DNA from: Halobacillus litoralis
Lineage (GTDB): Bacteria > Bacillota > Bacilli > Bacillales > Halobacillaceae
Assembly: GCF_020524085.2 (NCBI RefSeq)
Contig: NZ_CP129016.1
Location: forward strand, 253,001 to 317,000
Length of the DNA stretch: 64,000 nucleotides
Direction: 5' to 3'
Shown: positions 39,657-50,523 of the stretch, piece by piece
Numbering within the stretch: position 1 is the first letter of the stretch
Layout of the letters: each line of letters begins with the position of its first letter
Notes under the pieces: generated by a model
What the model saw: only the letters and a program-made list of their open reading frames with translations
The model's database searches: none
Told to the model about the DNA's origin: nothing
Position numbers and translations under genes: made by a program

Positions 39657-39674
39657 TATACCCTGTACTGTATA
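39657..39674 (-). promoter_or_regulatory. CsoR-like copper operator before the SHOCT-MCO-copB operon
   Basis: TATACCCTGTACTGTATA, an imperfect dyad sharing ATACCC(A/T)GTAC with the site at 33647-33663. Position just upstream of the ribosome site fits repression at the promoter. Confidence 0.55.
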
Positions 39675-39876
39675 TAAATTAACTTACAGTGTCTATACGT
39701 CTATCCCCAGCAATTGTGCAGATTTTATGGATTTTTTATAGACTTTTTCTTCATCCTGTCTTCACCGCTTTATATCCTTAGATTCAATTTATTATTTTTA
39801 AGACATTTGTCATTTCTCTACATAAGAAAAATTTGGTATATTGTTTTCCATCATAAAGAAAAGGGAGAAATGCGTA

Positions 39877-40512
39877 ATGAAAAATGGTTATGTCATCACC
39901 ATCTTGTTCAGCCTGCTTCTGGTTATAAGCGCGTGTGGGAATAGTGAAAATCAGGATCTTGAGAAAAATAGTGAAGAACCTCCGACAGTAGAAGAAACGA
40001 GTCAGGATGAAATGAGCAATGGTGAAATGAAAGATGATCATTCTATAAAAGAAGGACATGGTCACAACATGTCCAGTGATGGAAAAGTTCCAGATGGATT
40101 GCAGCCTGCCGAAAGCCCTGTCTATAAAGAAGGCGATCAGGTAATTATTGAAGCAGAGCATGCGGAGGGTCATGACCCAATGATGAAGGGTGCAGTGGCT
40201 ACCGTGACAGGTGCTTTCGATACCACTGCTTATGCCGTATCTTTCACCCCGACCACCGGTGGAGATCCGGTAACGAATCACAAATGGATCATACATGAAG
40301 AGCTTAAAAATGCAGAAAATGCTCCTTTCTCAGAAGGAACAGCAGTGACGCTAGCGGCTGATCATATGGAAGGAATGGATGGTGCAAAGGCGACCATCGA
40401 CACAGCTGAACAAACCACTGTCTACATGGTAGACTTTACAACCGTTGACGGTGAGCAGGATGTGACTAATCACAAGTGGGTGACAGAAAACGAATTACGT
40501 GCCCCTGAATAA
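39877..40512 (+). CDS. ydhK: YdhK-like lipoprotein with two DUF1541 repeats
   Basis: 211 residues. Lipoprotein signal with lipobox VISACGN, an acidic and His/Met-containing linker, then two tandem DUF1541 units: HAEGHDPMMKGAVATVTGAF...VTNHKWIIHEEL and HMEGMDGAKATIDTAE...VTNHKWVTENEL. B. subtilis YdhK has the same plan. The family is linked to copper regulation by context and by Met/His content; function is not proven. GGGAGA precedes ATG 39877. Divergent from the copper operon, ended by a strong terminator. Confidence 0.9.
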   Translation: MKNGYVITILFSLLLVISACGNSENQDLEKNSEEPPTVEETSQDEMSNGEMKDDHSIKEGHGHNMSSDGKVPDGLQPAESPVYKEGDQVIIEAEHAEGHDPMMKGAVATVTGAFDTTAYAVSFTPTTGGDPVTNHKWIIHEELKNAENAPFSEGTAVTLAADHMEGMDGAKATIDTAEQTTVYMVDFTTVDGEQDVTNHKWVTENELRAPE

Positions 40513-40524
40513 TATAAATACAAA

Positions 40525-40563
40525 AACGGGGCGGTAGAAGATGACCTTCTACCGCCCCGTTCT
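40525..40563 (+). terminator. Rho-independent terminator
   Basis: Stem of about 16 pairs (AACGGGGCGGTAGAAG / CTTCTACCGCCCCGTT) after the YdhK-like gene; short T-rich tail. Confidence 0.88.
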
Positions 40564-40622
40564 TATTCAAACATGGTTACGATTGTTCTTGGGTCTTCTC
40601 TTCTAAATAGAAAAGAAGATAG

Positions 40623-41996
40623 TTAATAAACGAGTAGTGTAAGGAGCGAGATTCCTATCCCTAAGAAGCCTAGCAAAATGCTATATGGCAGATTTCTAAG
40701 CACAATCTGATAGGGATTCATCCGTAAAGCTACAGAAGTAATCGTAACAATCAGGCCATAAGGGGCGGATGGTACGGTCGCGATCGCACAGGCAGACAGT
40801 AGAATGGTCAGCGTCACCTCCGGGAACGTTCCGATCAACAATTCACTGACACCACCAAAGATCCCCATCGTTGCAAGCGGATGAACACCTAACAGCGTCA
40901 TCACAAGGAAAGCGGCTTGTATGAAGAGCATGATGAGAAGCGGACTTCCCTCAAGCGCAATCAGAGGATCCTGTAAATACTTCAAGTATGGCGAAGCATT
41001 CAACGTCTCTGTTAAAAAGGAAAGCGACAGCAGGAGAACGATGAAGTTGCTCAAGTGGTTCGTCTTCCATTTCCATGTCGGCCAGCCGATCTGAAGGAAA
41101 CTTCTCTTCCGCTTCACGAGCACCGCCCATGTGAAAGCGAATGGGAAGATCGATACGGTCACAGCAAAAAGAAAGTCCAGCTGGATGACGTTGCCTAAAA
41201 ATACGACAACCGCTAAAAACAGGACGAGCGCAACAATGAACTGGACCAGTTTCTTCCCGCTTTTCCCTGTCCCTTTTTCTATGGAAGATGTTGCTTCAAT
41301 CTCGTATTTACGAAACATCATCTTCCCAATGAATGAATCCATAAAGATACCAAGAACGGCAATCAGCAGCATCCAAGGAAGCACCTCTAAATAATTCGCT
41401 CCTGTAATGAAAATCGAAGTCGCCAGCAGGATTTCAAGTGGGCTCCATAACAAAGCAAGCGAATACCCACGCAGTGTCGCCATTAAAATGAAGCTGTTCT
41501 TCACCTTCGTTTTCACATCTTTCAACTGTTCCTTCAACAAGTCCTGGGAAATGGTTGCGGAAGACAAGTTCAGGAAAGCAGCCAGAGAGACCATGGTGAC
41601 TTCACTTCGGACATATAAGGAACCTAGTCCTTTGGCGTTACTCCCTAATAAGGATTGCAGGAGTTTGTTATACCTTCCCGCTTTCACGACACTATTCATC
41701 CATGGAAGCATGGATAATAGGAAGAGAAGTCCAATGTTCCCTGCAAAGAACGAGGGAATCTCCTGAAAGGTCGTCTCACTCGAGAAAAAGAAAAACGCAC
41801 CGGCGACTAAAAGCACCATTCCCAGGATCTTGAACACGCGGTCCGAACGAGGAAAACTGATCGCCAGCATGACGATCCCAAGGATTCCTATGATGGTGTA
41901 CAAAGTAGGATGGTTCCAAAACACGTGAACGACATTCAAGGCGAACACGAAAGAATAGAATATGTATAAGTAGTTTGATAGATGACGCACATTCAT
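40623..41996 (-). CDS. Polytopic membrane transporter of unknown specificity
   Basis: 457 residues with about twelve hydrophobic helices and a central cytoplasmic loop (EIEATSSIEKGTGKSGKKL). Two similar halves and the pattern LLGVHPLATMGIFGGVSEL followed by PSAPYGLIVTITSVALRM resemble the ion-transporter superfamily of ArsB/GntP-like permeases (DUF401-like), but I cannot name the substrate. No cytoplasmic partner or regulator is adjacent. Single gene, convergent with the YdhK-like gene. Confidence 0.75.
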   Translation of the reverse strand: MNVRHLSNYLYIFYSFVFALNVVHVFWNHPTLYTIIGILGIVMLAISFPRSDRVFKILGMVLLVAGAFFFFSSETTFQEIPSFFAGNIGLLFLLSMLPWMNSVVKAGRYNKLLQSLLGSNAKGLGSLYVRSEVTMVSLAAFLNLSSATISQDLLKEQLKDVKTKVKNSFILMATLRGYSLALLWSPLEILLATSIFITGANYLEVLPWMLLIAVLGIFMDSFIGKMMFRKYEIEATSSIEKGTGKSGKKLVQFIVALVLFLAVVVFLGNVIQLDFLFAVTVSIFPFAFTWAVLVKRKRSFLQIGWPTWKWKTNHLSNFIVLLLSLSFLTETLNASPYLKYLQDPLIALEGSPLLIMLFIQAAFLVMTLLGVHPLATMGIFGGVSELLIGTFPEVTLTILLSACAIATVPSAPYGLIVTITSVALRMNPYQIVLRNLPYSILLGFLGIGISLLTLLVY

Positions 41997-44596
<2,600 letters not shown>

Positions 44597-44602
44597 GTAA
44601 GA

Positions 44603-44633
44603 AGCAGGAGGCCTCTCGCCTCCTGCTTTTTTC
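44603..44633 (+). terminator. Terminator of katG
   Basis: Stem GCAGGAGGC / GCCTCCTGC, 5-base loop, then six T. Confidence 0.92.
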
Positions 44634-44766
44634 GTTATACGCATCTTAGAAAAAGAAACATGGATGGAGGCCAAAGACCATGCTTTCATAAATATCTGAT
44701 ATCATGGGAGGAAGAAACTGTTTCAAGTATAGAAAACCGTCCCCGCTTACGAAGGAGGCATGCCGT

Positions 44767-45066
44767 GTGGATCGGAACAATGAAGAAGAAGTGATTCGTA
44801 ATTATCAAAAAGGCGAAAAAATGATGATTCTGCTTTTTGCCCAGTGGTGCATCAACCATGACTTAGATCCTGTAGCCATTTATCAAGAGGCCTATCCTTA
44901 TCAAGATAAAAATAAAGAATTGATCGATGCCATGGAGCTGACCGTACCGAAGCAGGAGTCCGATCACATCGACCCTGAGACTCTGCTTGAAGTGTTGTCT
45001 CTCTATGGAAATGACGACCTCGCTTTTGTTGTAGCTGAGTTAATAAACCGTCAAAATTTGAAATAA
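44767..45066 (+). CDS. Small acidic protein of unknown function (GTG start)
   Basis: 99 residues starting at GTG 44767, eight bases after GAAGGAGG, which decides the start against a longer upstream frame. Sequence is helical and acidic (NNEEEVIRNYQKGEKMMILL, PETLLEVLSLYGNDDLAFVV) with no membrane segment. I do not recognise a family. Between katG and the PPK2 gene on the same strand, each with its own terminator. Confidence 0.7.
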   Translation: MDRNNEEEVIRNYQKGEKMMILLFAQWCINHDLDPVAIYQEAYPYQDKNKELIDAMELTVPKQESDHIDPETLLEVLSLYGNDDLAFVVAELINRQNLK

Positions 45067-45074
45067 TTAAGCAG

Positions 45075-45107
45075 AAGCAGGAGGCTGATTCAGCCCCTGC
45101 TTTTCTT
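45075..45107 (+). terminator. Probable terminator
   Basis: AAGCAGG / CCTGCTTTT hairpin with a loop of about 14 bases after the small acidic gene. Confidence 0.65.
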
Positions 45108-45245
45108 CATTTCCCCTCCTACTCCGCTTCCATGTTTTTCATTTTCGTTTTTATAATGATGATATTTAAAAGGCTTCCGGTTAGTCCTGAAGAATATAGA
45201 AAGAGAAGGTTTGATCATGATATAAGACTTAAAGGAGATGACGAC

Positions 45246-45971
45246 ATGCTAGAATCTGTAGATCTTTCCTTGAGCATAGACAAAAAGGAATATAAGAAGG
45301 AAATGAAACAGTCACAGTTGAAGTTACTCCAGTTGCAGCGATCCATCTACGATCATCAATTAGGCGTCATTGTTGTTTTTGAAGGCTGGGATGCTTCAGG
45401 AAAAGGAGGCGCGATCAAGAGGTTAACCAGTGGACTCGATCCGCGCGGTTTTGAGGTACATGCCATTGCCGCTCCTTCCACGAACGAAAAAAGACACCAT
45501 TATCTCAAACGCTTCTGGAACAAGATTCCCCCGTACGGGAAAATAGCAATCTTTGATCGTTCATGGTATGGCCGCGTCCTTGTGGAAAGAGTCGAGAATT
45601 TCGCTTCTGTTTCCGAATGGAATCGAGCCTACAACGAAATTGTTCAATTTGAACATCTCCTTGCTCAAGATCGATATGTCGTCATCAAAGTATGGCTGCA
45701 CATTTCTAAAGAAGAACAACTGAAACGATTTCAAGAAAGAGAAAAAGACCCTTTAAAAATATGGAAAATCACGGATGAGGACTGGAGAAATCGTTCCAAG
45801 TGGGAGATGTATGAAGAAGCTGTAGAGGATATGTTCCAGCACACATCGCATCCAGAAAGTAAGTGGCACATTGTAGAAGGAGAAAACAAACATTATGCCA
45901 GAGTGAAAACCAATCACATCGTTATACAGGAGATTGAAAACAAATTAAGGCAACTAAACCCTTCTATCTAA
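45246..45971 (+). CDS. Polyphosphate kinase 2 family protein
   Basis: 241 residues of the PPK2 family: Walker A in FEGWDASGKGGAIKRLTSGL, Walker B and lid in IAIFDRSWYGRVLVERVE, and the C-terminal EERDPLKxW-like segment EREKDPLKIWKITDEDWRNR. It moves phosphate between inorganic polyphosphate and nucleotides in the cytoplasm. The short single-domain form suggests nucleoside mono- or diphosphate phosphorylation. Start 45246 follows AAAGGAGATGACGAC; an in-frame upstream start has no ribosome site. Single gene with terminator. Confidence 0.92.
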   Translation: MLESVDLSLSIDKKEYKKEMKQSQLKLLQLQRSIYDHQLGVIVVFEGWDASGKGGAIKRLTSGLDPRGFEVHAIAAPSTNEKRHHYLKRFWNKIPPYGKIAIFDRSWYGRVLVERVENFASVSEWNRAYNEIVQFEHLLAQDRYVVIKVWLHISKEEQLKRFQEREKDPLKIWKITDEDWRNRSKWEMYEEAVEDMFQHTSHPESKWHIVEGENKHYARVKTNHIVIQEIENKLRQLNPSI

Positions 45972-45985
45972 CCATGACTGCTTAA

Positions 45986-46018
45986 AAAGCCCTGGCACTC
46001 AAGGAAGTGCCAGGGCTT
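45986..46018 (+). terminator. Terminator of the PPK2 gene
   Basis: Stem AAGCCCTGGCACT / AGTGCCAGGGCTT with a 6-base loop. Confidence 0.88.
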
Positions 46019-46022
46019 GATT

Positions 46023-46423
46023 AAACAACTTAGGTGACCCAACCATGTAAGAATCATCCTTGATCCTACACATTTTTTTTGGATTCCAGACTTTCTCGAA
46101 GGACAATTCTACGGGGAATTCGTTTCCTTATCCAGTTAAGTCCAATTTTTCTTCCCATCTTCTTTTTTAACTTCAAAAGAAGAGAGAAAGCACCAACTAA
46201 GGGAATGCTCTTTGTTTCCTTACTCAACCCTCAATCTAACTTCAAATGGGAATCGCCTTACAAAGCCTTACCCCACTCCCTACCATCTGTAGATAGCTGT
46301 ATCACCTGCCCCAATCAAGACTGTTTTTTTCATCCTCATACATCAGATGAACATTCTTTCATCGGCTGTGATTTTCGTTCGTTCGGAAACGAACTCGCGA
46401 TGGTTGAGCCACCTAAGTTGTTT
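46023..46423. mobile_element. MITE-like 401-bp element with 24-bp terminal inverted repeats
   Basis: The left end begins AAACAACTTAGGTGACCCAA and the right end is its inverse with two mismatches over 24 bp (46023-46046 and 46400-46423). A possible 3-bp duplication ATT flanks it. The interior has no recognisable transposase; a plus-strand open frame of 152 codons across it has no ribosome site or family resemblance and is not called. It looks like a non-autonomous or decayed element. The rest of the 46424-46860 gap shows only the palindrome at 46501. Confidence 0.6.
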
Positions 46424-46500
46424 ATTTGTTTTTGTTATCTTCTTTACACTCTTATTATAACACCATTTACCGATTGTATCGAAGTTGGTTGTGTCAACTT

Positions 46501-46514
46501 TGTAAACGTTTACA
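46501..46514. promoter_or_regulatory. Perfect LacI/CcpA-type palindrome, orphan
   Basis: TGTAAACGTTTACA is a perfect 14-bp dyad that fits the cre consensus (TGWAANCGNTNWCA). The next gene is about 390 bases away, so its target is unclear. Confidence 0.5.
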
Positions 46515-46869
46515 AATACCATGATGAATTATCTTGATACATCCATTTTATGATCTTAAGACAACCTCCTCCTCTCCATAATCTTTCTCACACCCTTATT
46601 ACCAAAGTTTTTGAATTTATCAGTGATCATAATCCTCATATTATGATCAATAATAAAAAACAAATCAATGTAGGTTCCTACCCGCTTCGTACATAGGTGC
46701 GCTTTTTGAATGAACCAACTCCTTAATGGACCGTCACCTCCATCTGGGCAATAACGTAAAATTTCATAACCCTTTGCTCTATATCAATACAACACCATTT
46801 GGAGAACAGTCTTCTTTTAATACCAAATCATTGAGCAACGTTTTATAATTAAGTTATAACTTAATTAAC

Positions 46870-46898
46870 TTGACACTTAATTAAATGGGTGCTAAATT
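46870..46898 (+). promoter_or_regulatory. SigA-type promoter of arsR, probably leaderless
   Basis: TTGACA, 17-base spacer, TAAATT. The start codon at 46905 is six bases after the -10 element, so the transcript may start at or next to ATG. ACTTAATTAA occurs twice around the -35 element and may be the repressor site. Confidence 0.65.
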
Positions 46899-46904
46899 AA
46901 ATGC

Positions 46905-47234
46905 ATGATGATCATTCAAACTATACAATCGTTATCGGTACCGACACGTCTAGAAATCTTGGAGCTTTTGAGAGATGAGGAACTAACATCTACTGAAATT
47001 GCTTCGCATTTCAGTATTTCAGCCCCTGCGGTCTCTCAACATTTAAAAGTATTAGAAAAATCCGGTTTAGTGAAAATGAGAAAAGAAGGAGTAAGACGAT
47101 ATTATCAAGTAAGAAGAGAAGGCTTTGTAGATCTAAAAAATTTCATTGATCAATTTTGGGAGGACAGTCTTATCCGTTTAAAAGAAGCAGCAGAAGAGGA
47201 GGAACGACAACATCATGAAAAAGGAAACGATTAA
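46905..47234 (+). CDS. ArsR family transcriptional regulator
   Basis: 109 residues, a winged-helix repressor: LSVPTRLEILELLRDEELTS, recognition helix SISAPAVSQHLKVLEKSGLV, wing KMRKEGVRRYYQVRREG. No CxC metal motif is seen, so it is probably not a metal sensor; this subfamily usually governs the AHSA1/SRPBCC gene next to it. It overlaps the following gene by 20 bases. No ribosome site precedes the ATG, consistent with leaderless expression from the promoter at 46870. Confidence 0.88.
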   Translation: MMIIQTIQSLSVPTRLEILELLRDEELTSTEIASHFSISAPAVSQHLKVLEKSGLVKMRKEGVRRYYQVRREGFVDLKNFIDQFWEDSLIRLKEAAEEEERQHHEKGND

Positions 47235-47658
47235 CAAAGAAATATTCATTGAATGTCGTCCTCAGACACTGTTTTCGTTTTTTATTGACCCTGGGAAGAT
47301 GCAGAAGTGGATGGGCAGACAAATTCTAATGGAGCCCAGGATTCAAGGCAGATTCCGCATTGATATTGATGGAGACAACATCGCTTTAGGAGAGTACAAA
47401 GAAATTGTCCAAAATGAAAAAATTGTGATGACCTGGGGATGGGAAGGTTCTGATATCATGCCTCCCGGAACGAGCACCGTAGAATTCCTGTTAGAAGAGC
47501 AGGATAACGGAACTTTATTAAAATTAACTCATTATGACATCCCAATCGAAAAAATCCACTCCAACAACGATGGCTGGACCCATTATATGGAACGCTGTAA
47601 AGGAATTGCAGAGGGGGTAGACATCGGTGTGGATCCGTGGTCTATTAAAAAATCCTAA
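47215..47658 (+). CDS. SRPBCC/AHSA1 family protein
   Basis: 147 residues of the Bet v1-like AHSA1 fold: IFIECRPQTLFSFFIDPGKMQKWMG at the start, GRFRIDIDGDNIALGEYKEI, and the C-terminal helix NDGWTHYMERCKGIAE. These domains bind hydrophobic ligands; function in this context is unknown. The start lies within the arsR gene behind GAGGAACGAC, so translation is coupled. Second gene of a three-gene operon. Confidence 0.88.
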   Translation: MKKETINKEIFIECRPQTLFSFFIDPGKMQKWMGRQILMEPRIQGRFRIDIDGDNIALGEYKEIVQNEKIVMTWGWEGSDIMPPGTSTVEFLLEEQDNGTLLKLTHYDIPIEKIHSNNDGWTHYMERCKGIAEGVDIGVDPWSIKKS

Positions 47659-47681
47659 CTAGAAGGAAGGCAAAAATAATC

Positions 47682-48074
47682 ATGAATAATCAAATTAATG
47701 AAGAAGTGCTATTTAAAACAACTCCAGATAAGTTATATGGTGTACTAACAGATGCTGATCAATTTTCTGAGATGTCAGGAGGCGCACCCACAGAGATACA
47801 ACCAGCTGAAGGAGGTTCGTTCTCCCTATTCGGTGGTATGATAACGGGAAGAACAATAGAGCTTGCTCAAAATCAAAGAATTGTCCAAGCCTGGAGGGCT
47901 GGAAATTGGGAGGAAGGGAAATATTCGCTCGTCTCCTTCGTGTTTGAAGTTGTAGAAGAAGGAACACTCTTACAGTTTGAACATATCGGATTTCCAGAAG
48001 GTCAAGGAGAACACTTGACTAAAGGGTGGACGGAAAACTACTGGAATCCACTAAAGAACTATCTGGCTAAGTAA
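47682..48074 (+). CDS. SRPBCC/AHSA1 family protein
   Basis: 130 residues. INEEVLFKTTPDKLYGVLTD, GGSFSLFGGMITGRTIELAQ, RIVQAWRAGNWEEGKYSLV and the end HLTKGWTENYWNPLKNYLAK are a typical AHSA1 (activator of Hsp90 ATPase-like) domain. AGAAGGAAGG precedes the ATG. Third gene of the arsR operon; both AHSA1 proteins may bind the ligand to which the regulator responds, which is inference. Confidence 0.9.
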   Translation: MNNQINEEVLFKTTPDKLYGVLTDADQFSEMSGGAPTEIQPAEGGSFSLFGGMITGRTIELAQNQRIVQAWRAGNWEEGKYSLVSFVFEVVEEGTLLQFEHIGFPEGQGEHLTKGWTENYWNPLKNYLAK

Positions 48075-48120
48075 AAATACTACATGCTATGGTATCTGGC
48101 CCCCACGCTTACCCACACTA

Positions 48121-48162
48121 AAAAAAAGAGCAACACACTTGATAAGTGTGTTGCTCTTTTTT
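48121..48162. terminator. Bidirectional terminator
   Basis: Stem of 19 pairs (AAAAAAGAGCAACACACTT and inverse) with a 3-base loop between the convergent AHSA1 and DUF2187 genes. Confidence 0.93.
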
Positions 48163-48180
48163 ATATTACTATTGTTGAAC

Positions 48181-48468
48181 TTACACGTCGCGACGTTTTT
48201 TAATACTGTAGTTTGTATGAGCAACAACGGTTTTTTCGAAATCTAAATTGCGCTCGTGGAAATCATCCATAATAGTCATGTCGCAAACAACAGAATTTTG
48301 TAAATTAGCAGAAGTTACGACAGCTTCAAACTGTTGGCCGTCTTTTTGGAAAGTTATAATATCGCCTACGGTCGCTTTTTCCTCTTCTTTTACTTCCTCT
48401 TGTTCTTCTGATTCTTTCTTTTTAAACGCAGCATCAACTAAACCTTTGCTTATATTTTCATCAGCCAT
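48181..48468 (-). CDS. DUF2187 (YkvS-like) family protein
   Basis: 95 residues: a charged, Glu/Lys-rich N-terminus (KKKESEEQEEVKEEEKA) and a KOW/SH3-like C-terminal domain (VGDIITFQKDGQQFEAVVTS, VCDMTIMDDFHERNLDFEKT, VVAHTNYSI) typical of DUF2187. Function unknown. AAGGGGAA precedes the ATG. Single gene. Confidence 0.85.
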   Translation of the reverse strand: MADENISKGLVDAAFKKKESEEQEEVKEEEKATVGDIITFQKDGQQFEAVVTSANLQNSVVCDMTIMDDFHERNLDFEKTVVAHTNYSIKKRRDV

Positions 48469-48761
48469 GAGAAATTCCCCTTCCTAGTGAGTGAATGTAA
48501 TGTAGTTTTTGTAGTTTCGCTTTCGTTGGTGTCAAGATTCTGGCCAAGGGTTTCCTTATCTATACCCTTAATCAAGTGCCCTCATTCACCTTAGAGTATT
48601 ACTCTAACAAGATTCTTTTTTAGAAAAATAGGGACAACGCTTCCTAGTTAACGTACCCTCCACTTCAAAGAATATAACTTATTCTCCTTTAACTTTCCTT
48701 TTAAAATAATCGGTTTTTTCCTTAGTAAAAAGTCAAACTGAATGATCAAAGTGCAGATAAA

Positions 48762-48899
48762 ATGCCTGACACCCACCACATTAACACTCTAAAGCAACTA
48801 GGTTCAGGCACCGACATTGCTGTTGTTAGTGATTTTTCGCAGCCTGAAAGTTGGGCAGCTAACTTACAGCATATAGATAAGGAGTGGATTTCCATGTAA
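48762..48899 (+). pseudogene. Possible gene remnant, 45 codons
   Basis: A short open frame (MPDTHHINTLKQLGSGTDIA ... EWISM, then stop) has natural-looking composition but no ribosome site and no recognised family. A strong hairpin follows its stop. It may be the end of a decayed gene. The surrounding 48470-48995 spacer otherwise holds nothing I can name. Confidence 0.3.
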
Positions 48900-48906
48900 A
48901 ACAATA

Positions 48907-48952
48907 GGGAGATACTAGTGTTTGGTTGCCTCTTCAAACACTAGTACCTCCC
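48907..48952. terminator. Strong hairpin after the remnant
   Basis: 18-pair stem with one mismatch (GGGAGATACTAGTGTTTG against its inverse), 10-base loop, T-rich on the plus side. Confidence 0.6.
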
Positions 48953-48995
48953 CTGCTTTTCTCTTATTCATCCAAACAAATGACTCTTCAAAATA

Positions 48996-50387
48996 CTATA
49001 GGGATTTACTTTCTTTCTTCTCTAACCACGTCACACACTCCACATGACTCGTCTGCGGGAACATATCGACAGGCTGAACTTCCTTCGTCTCATACCCGCC
49101 ATCTTCAAGAATACGTAAATCACGAGCAAGCGTCGAAGGGTTACAGGATACATAAACAATCCGGTCCGGTTCCATATCCAACATCGCTTTCAACAGCTCC
49201 TCATCACAACCTTTACGTGGAGGATCCACGACGATCACATCTGGACGGAGTCCCTGGTTTCGCCACCATGGCATAAGCTCTTCCGCTTGTCCAACATAGA
49301 ACTCTGCGTTATCCATCTTGTTCAGGCGGGCATTCTTCTTCGCATCAGTAACGGCTTCAGGTACAATTTCAACGCCATAAACTTTCTTCGCTTTTTGAGC
49401 GAGGAACAAGGAAATGGTTCCAATACCGCAGTAGGCATCAATGACGGTTTCTCCGCCTCTCAGATCGGCATAGTCGAGAGCCTGATCATAGAGTTTCTTC
49501 GTCTGGGTCGGATTGACCTGGTAGAACGATTTCGGTGAGATCATGAATCGGATATCGCCGATCGTGTCATAAATGTACTCATCGCCCCAGATGATGTTCG
49601 TCTCTTTACCGAGGATGACATTTGTTTTCGCATTGTTGACGTTATGGACGATCGATTTCACGTTTGGAAAGGCATCACGAATCTCATCGATCATTTTTTC
49701 TTTGTGCGGAAGTTTTTTCGTCTTCGTGACGAGGACAATCATGATGTCTTTCGTATTCTGACCGGTACGGACCATGATGTGTCTCAGAACGCCGCGGTGA
49801 GTCTGTTCGTCGTAGGCATCAATTCCGTGCTTGGATGCGATGCGGCGGACGGTTTCGACCATGCGATCGTTCATTTCGTCCTGGATCAGGCATGTATCCA
49901 TGTCGATGATGTTGTGACTCCGTTTCTGGTAGAATCCGGTCATCAGTTCACCGTCTTTTTTCTGCCCGACAGGGATCTGGACTTTGTTGCGGTAACGCCA
50001 TGGATCCTCCATGCCAACGGTCGGGTGGACAGGGACATGCTCGAGATGTCCGATTTTCTTCATGTTGTCTTTCACTTGCTTCTGTTTCATATCGAGCTGC
50101 ATTTGGTAGCTCATATGCTGAAGCTGACAGCCGCCGCACTGGTAAAACACATCACATGGGGGCTCCACGCGGTCTTCACTTGCTTCTGTCACGTTCACCA
50201 GCTTGCCAAAGCCAAAGTTCTTTTTCACTTTGACGACTTTCACTTCGGCCTTTTCACCTGGAAGGCCATACGGTACGAAAAGTGGATAGCCATCGACTTT
50301 CCCTACCCCATTGCCTTCGTGGGTCAAATCTTCAAAGCTCAGTTCAATCGTCTCGTTTTTCTGTACCGGCGGTTTCGGTTTCGCCAT
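48996..50387 (-). CDS. rlmCD: 23S rRNA (uracil-C5)-methyltransferase RlmCD/RumA type
   Basis: 463 residues: N-terminal TRAM domain ([20 protein letters not shown]), iron-sulfur cysteines ([17 protein letters not shown]), and the methyltransferase with [47 protein letters not shown] and nucleophile Cys in [13 protein letters not shown]. In B. subtilis the single RlmCD modifies U747 and U1939 of 23S rRNA. Its place after dgkB and gatCAB matches B. subtilis yefA. Start ATG 50387 lies close after GGACGGATGATC. Confidence 0.93.
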   Translation of the reverse strand: MAKPKPPVQKNETIELSFEDLTHEGNGVGKVDGYPLFVPYGLPGEKAEVKVVKVKKNFGFGKLVNVTEASEDRVEPPCDVFYQCGGCQLQHMSYQMQLDMKQKQVKDNMKKIGHLEHVPVHPTVGMEDPWRYRNKVQIPVGQKKDGELMTGFYQKRSHNIIDMDTCLIQDEMNDRMVETVRRIASKHGIDAYDEQTHRGVLRHIMVRTGQNTKDIMIVLVTKTKKLPHKEKMIDEIRDAFPNVKSIVHNVNNAKTNVILGKETNIIWGDEYIYDTIGDIRFMISPKSFYQVNPTQTKKLYDQALDYADLRGGETVIDAYCGIGTISLFLAQKAKKVYGVEIVPEAVTDAKKNARLNKMDNAEFYVGQAEELMPWWRNQGLRPDVIVVDPPRKGCDEELLKAMLDMEPDRIVYVSCNPSTLARDLRILEDGGYETKEVQPVDMFPQTSHVECVTWLEKKESKSL

Positions 50388-50523
50388 TGATCATCCGTCC
50401 TTTATCTGTATACTCTAACCGTAGTTTATCATATCTCTAAGTGCGGAGTCGCCCCTGTAGGCTATGTACTCCCCCCTAAACAAAACAAAAGAACGCCACT
50501 GTCTCATACAGCAGCGCTCCCCA

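Noticed and set aside
46079..46537. Plus-strand open frame of 152 codons
   Set aside because: No ribosome site, unnatural composition, and it crosses the end of the TIR-bounded element.
49644..50390. Open frame of 248 codons antisense to rlmCD
   Set aside because: It is a shadow of a clearly conserved gene on the other strand.
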